Shown in pieces: positions 47,400-49,697 of a stretch of DNA of 49,697 bases. Location: positions 1 through 49,697 of the forward strand of contig JAHJEO010000005.1 of the NCBI GenBank assembly GCA_018825305.1, written 5' to 3'. This stretch comes from Gammaproteobacteria bacterium. Its GTDB lineage: Bacteria; Pseudomonadota; Gammaproteobacteria; Burkholderiales; Rhodocyclaceae. The notes under the pieces were generated by a model that saw nothing but the letters and a program-made list of their open reading frames with translations, ran no database searches and was not told the DNA's origin. The first letter of the stretch is position 1. Each line of letters begins with the position of its first letter. The translations under genes were made by a program, and so were the position numbers.

Positions 47400-47430
47400 A
47401 AGTCGGCCCCGACGAGACGGCGCACTTTTC

Positions 47431-47760
47431 TCAACGCTTGACTTGGCACACTTTGATCTTGTCGGACAGCAAACTCCATTCAATTGTTCCCGTTTTCTCT
47501 ACACCGTAGTGCTCTGTCGATAGCTCGTAATCGCCCGATACCATTCCTTCGACTTCAATGCTGAGGTATCCACATCGCACAGTTCCATGCTCTGTGCGCA
47601 TCCAGTAGGGACAGAGAACCATCTTCTCCCTATCGCCGAATTTCGCTTCGCGTACCTGACCGCCAACCGCTGGTGAGGACGGATGAATGCTCTCTGCCGA
47701 CACTTCAATGCGATAGCAGAATTTTCCTTCAGGGATCAGTAGCGGGTGTGCTTGTTTCAT
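47431..47760 (-). CDS. Hypothetical soluble protein
   Basis: A 109-aa protein (MKQAHPLLIPEGKFCYRIEV, REKMVLCPYWMRTEHGTVRC, SIEVEGMVSGDYELSTEHYG). Mostly beta-strand pattern with three Cys; no family recognised. A TTG at 47775 is an alternative start (MSKSAMKQAH). Convergent with the 64-aa gene. Confidence 0.5.
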   Translation of the reverse strand: MKQAHPLLIPEGKFCYRIEVSAESIHPSSPAVGGQVREAKFGDREKMVLCPYWMRTEHGTVRCGYLSIEVEGMVSGDYELSTEHYGVEKTGTIEWSLLSDKIKVCQVKR

Positions 47761-47884
47761 TGCTGATTTCGACAATTTTCATTTGCCGGTCAAGAGTTGT
47801 GCCAAACGATTGTAAGGCTCTGTGGTAGCGCCATCCATTGGGTATATTCCGCCGGAGGAGGCCGAAGCAGACTGGTATCGGCAA

Positions 47885-47909
47885 TACGTCGTACCACATG
47901 TAGGGCAGC
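47885..47909 (-). repeat. 25-bp inverted repeat, right copy
   Basis: Partner of 46557-46581. It ends immediately before the stop codon of the 188-aa gene at 47911. Confidence 0.75.
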
Positions 47910-47910
47910 G

Positions 47911-48477
47911 TTAGGTTTTCGTTTCCTCATCAAGTTCGTCTTCATAATCGCTGCTATCGAACGCATCTTCCACCTCGGGTTCGGGTATCCCCATTGCATT
48001 TCTAAGCGCGGCCGCAGACCCAGGTAGTACGCGAATTCTCTGTCGATCTCGGTCGGAGCTGAAAAGGACTGCTGACCGGTTGCCTACAACGGTTCGCAAG
48101 CGCCGATTTACCGCCCCCACAAAGCTCCGCTTCAATTCATTCATATCTTTGTAGGGCCTGCTATCACCGATGAGGTCATCGATCGCGACGCGTTCGCCAA
48201 TGGCGAACAGACGTAATGTCTGCTGGCTTTTTTCAGCAAGATTGGACAATAGTTCATCGCTCTGCTCAGCGTTGATCGAGAACACTAGCTTTCCTGTCGG
48301 CGTCCCACTACCGAACGAGGCGTTGAGTGTTGCCCCTTGTGGTTCAAAAATTTCCAAGTCACCCAATTCGGGGGTGGCATCGCGTTCACTTTCCCCGTTC
48401 ATTAGCAAGGCCAACAACTCTTTCTGCGTGGCTGACGAGAGTCGGCGAAAGTCTTCAGAAGTGATCACAAGATCCAT
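47911..48477 (-). CDS. Hypothetical protein with acidic tail
   Basis: A 188-aa soluble protein (MDLVITSEDFRRLSSATQKE, LRLFAIGERVAIDDLIGD, FVGAVNRRLRTVVGNRSAVL) ending in a strongly acidic tail (EVEDAFDSSDYEDELDEETK). Middle Arg-rich part may bind nucleic acid, which is inference. Divergent from ssb across a 121-bp control region. Confidence 0.6.
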   Translation of the reverse strand: MDLVITSEDFRRLSSATQKELLALLMNGESERDATPELGDLEIFEPQGATLNASFGSGTPTGKLVFSINAEQSDELLSNLAEKSQQTLRLFAIGERVAIDDLIGDSRPYKDMNELKRSFVGAVNRRLRTVVGNRSAVLFSSDRDRQRIRVLPGSAAALRNAMGIPEPEVEDAFDSSDYEDELDEETKT

Positions 48478-48505
48478 ATGCTCTTAGTACTGCGCCCCAA
48501 GAAGA

Positions 48506-48570
48506 TTAACATGATGTACAGATGGAGTTGACATGATATCGATATATATTAACATCGTGTACTTATGGAG
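48506..48570 (+). promoter_or_regulatory. ssb promoter with two 22-bp operator-like repeats
   Basis: Direct repeats at 48506-48527 and 48549-48570 (TTAACAT, TGTAC, ATGGAG conserved; 18 of 22 identical). A perfect -35 TTGACA (48528-48533) and TAACAT -10 (48550-48555) lie between and within them, so a regulator bound to the repeats would cover the promoter. Confidence 0.55.
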
Positions 48571-48598
48571 AGGTATCCAATTACATTTTGAGGTTGTT

Positions 48599-49024
48599 AT
48601 GTCCGACTTGAATCGCGTCATGCTAATTGGCTATCTGGGCTCTGAGCCGGAGTCACGTGTACTGTCCGATGGTGCGGCAGTGTGCAATATCAGACTCGCA
48701 ACGACCGATAAGTGGCGGAACAGAGAAACCGGGGAGATGAAGGAAGCGACGGAGTGGCACCGCGTCGTTCTCTTTCGACGACTTGCTGAGGTTGCAGGTC
48801 GCTACCTGCGAAAAGGCTCACAGGTATATATCGAGGGGCGCCTGCGTACTCGAAAGTGGACGGATAAGGCTGGTTCAGATCGCTATACAACAGAAATCGA
48901 GGCAGACGAATTGAAAATGCTCGGCAAGAGGCCCGACCTACCAGGCACTTCGCATGAATTACCTACTGAGAAGCAGTCGCTGGCGCCCCCACGATACGTC
49001 ATTGACGATGTTATTCCTTTCTGA
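48599..49024 (+). CDS. ssb: Single-stranded DNA-binding protein, element-encoded
   Basis: A 141-aa SSB. OB fold: [75 protein letters not shown]. Short linker and the acidic tip DDVIPF that recruits partner proteins. Start at 48599 follows a GAGG site; the frame upstream is leader. Shorter than a typical chromosomal SSB and of lower GC, consistent with a plasmid or ICE gene. Confidence 0.93.
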   Translation: MSDLNRVMLIGYLGSEPESRVLSDGAAVCNIRLATTDKWRNRETGEMKEATEWHRVVLFRRLAEVAGRYLRKGSQVYIEGRLRTRKWTDKAGSDRYTTEIEADELKMLGKRPDLPGTSHELPTEKQSLAPPRYVIDDVIPF

Positions 49025-49091
49025 CGAACGACGTACCTAGGCCGAATGCCGGGGTGTTAGTCAGTTTTCGGCATCCTGAAGGAGGCACACC

Positions 49092-49304
49092 ATGTCGCAA
49101 GATGCGATGTTGCAGCAGCTCGAAGTTTTATCAAGAGAATACGAGCAGATATTCGGATACGACCCAATGAGCACGGAGATGGGGTTCGGGAATCTGGCAC
49201 TGATGGCGGAAATAGCAATACCGCTACTGGAGAAATCAATCACGCAGCACAGCGATTGGCCGATAGTGGAGGAGTTGGGCGAACCTGGGATTTGCGTTCC
49301 GTAA
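49092..49304 (+). CDS. Small acidic protein of unknown function
   Basis: A 70-aa mainly helical protein (MSQDAMLQQLEVLSREYEQI, FGNLALMAEIAIPLLEKSI). Strong AAGGAGG site. Just upstream, 49041-49074 can form two exclusive hairpins (GCCGAA/TTCGGC or ATGCCG/CGGCAT). No family recognised. Confidence 0.55.
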   Translation: MSQDAMLQQLEVLSREYEQIFGYDPMSTEMGFGNLALMAEIAIPLLEKSITQHSDWPIVEELGEPGICVP

Positions 49305-49396
49305 CCGACCAAGCCGGCGCGCACCGAAAGCAAGACATCACCAGTAGTTGAAGCCTATCAGTTGTCCTGCGCTAAACGTGACGTACGTCAGATGAG

Positions 49397-49425
49397 TTCG
49401 CTATCTAGAGTAGCGCCCCTATAAT
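49397..49425 (+). promoter_or_regulatory. Promoter of the small RNA
   Basis: Perfect -10 TATAAT (49420-49425) with a weak -35 TTCGCT 17 bp upstream. Transcription would start about 49432, exactly where the RNA's closing stem begins. Confidence 0.55.
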
Positions 49426-49432
49426 TGCATCG

Positions 49433-49511
49433 AAGCCCTGCCGCGTGCGTGAGGTACCCACCTCACCCTCCCCCTGAGAATGCTCAGGCCCGAGAGTCGC
49501 AGGGCTTTTTT
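49433..49511 (+). ncRNA. Structured small RNA resembling C4 antisense RNA
   Basis: About 79 nt. Closing stem AAGCCCTGC (49433-49441) with GCAGGGCTT (49499-49507) running into a U-tract. Inside it are hairpin 1 GTGAGGT/ACCTCAC (49449-49466, loop ACCC) and hairpin 2 CCTGAG/CTCAGG (49473-49488, loop AATG). Two hairpins within a closing stem and a ~77-nt size are the hallmarks of phage P1/P7 C4 RNA, an antisense repressor of an antirepressor gene. Possible pairing partners lie just downstream (see findings). The family call is inference. Confidence 0.6.
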
Positions 49512-49637
49512 CATTGTAGTAGCGTAACTGACCGTCTCTCGCATCACCATGTATCTCATGACCTGCCCCCCGTAGCCATACCAACAGTCAGGAAGTCCGG
49601 TTGCAAGGTTAAAGGATTTCTTCGGTGGGTGGTATGT

Positions 49638-49671
49638 GCATTGCATCGGCAGCATGCTGCCGATGCAATGC
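49638..49671. repeat. 34-bp perfect palindrome
   Basis: Every base of 49638-49671 pairs with its mirror position (centre GCATGC at 49652-49657). Could be a recombination or replication site, an operator, or a hairpin in a transcript. No gene is visible in 49305-49697 apart from the small RNA. Confidence 0.75.
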
Positions 49672-49697
49672 GGCGAACTTGGCTGGCGGCATACGCC

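Noticed and set aside
46557-47909. A conventional transposon
   Set aside because: Inverted repeats are present, but there is no transposase and no target-site duplication outside the repeats.
47790-47915. Integron attC-like site
   Set aside because: GTTAGGT and GCCAAAC ends look like simple sites, but the inner L boxes do not pair and neighbouring genes are in mixed orientation.

Overview
The window is a high-GC proteobacterial chromosome segment. Gene order and protein types point to a betaproteobacterium, most likely Rhodocyclales. The markers are the tig-clpP-clpX-lon block, the thrS-infC-rpmI-rplT-pheST-ihfA-merR-tRNA-Pro block, hpnCDE squalene genes, an octaheme tetrathionate-reductase-like cytochrome operon, selD with a tRNA 2-selenouridine synthase, and two-partner secretion. 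No rRNA, CRISPR array, intact transposase or integrase is visible. LAYOUT. 1-2.7 kb: anaerobic respiratory operon on the minus strand (DUF302 protein, octaheme cytochrome, cytochrome b cut by the window edge) behind an FNR-type box. 2.7-6.7 kb: tag, a Pat-type lysine acetyltransferase and a methyltransferase. 6.7-14.5 kb: accessory stretch with HigBA toxin-antitoxin, a scar made of two gene fragments, a tandem-GNAT protein and a TpsA/TpsB pair. 14.6-18 kb: two divergent pairs with overlapping start regions (selU/selD and tesA/ybbA; ybbA lacks its usual permease partner). 18-19.7 kb: TacAT toxin-antitoxin and a second toxin-antitoxin locus whose RelE/HigB-type toxin carries an in-frame stop. 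19.7-23.1 kb: tightly overlapping sulfur-type operon (DsrE, TauE, two unknown proteins, TlpA-like thioredoxin) facing an ArsR-rhodanese regulator across a 16-bp perfect palindrome. 23.1-26.2 kb: hpnC, hpnD, hpnE. 26.2-42.9 kb: conserved core (tRNA-Leu, protein quality control, tRNA-Val, ppdK, translation and phenylalanyl-tRNA synthetase genes, ihfA, merR, tRNA-Pro). 42.9 kb to the end: an island directly downstream of tRNA-Pro(GGG), with small genes, SAK3-type annealing protein, ArdC-like antirestriction protein, SSB, terminator-like hairpins ahead of several genes, and a structured small RNA near the right edge. MOST UNUSUAL SIGNAL. A ~24-bp sequence (AAAGTCGGCGCTGGCGGGAC plus GGC) recurs seven times between 3 and 40 kb, always inside or at the edge of unrelated protein genes, on both strands and in three different coding phases. 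It falls mostly in linkers or N-termini: tag, tpsA, tesA, tlpA-like, hpnC, thrS and pheT. This looks like a dispersed protein-embedded repeat. It is absent from the island apart from one doubtful degenerate match. SECOND SIGNAL. A ~79-nt RNA at 49433-49511 has a closing stem, two internal hairpins, a U-run and its own -10 box. It closely resembles the phage P1 C4 antisense RNA architecture and is followed by a 34-bp perfect palindrome. All family assignments come from reading motifs; no database search was possible.
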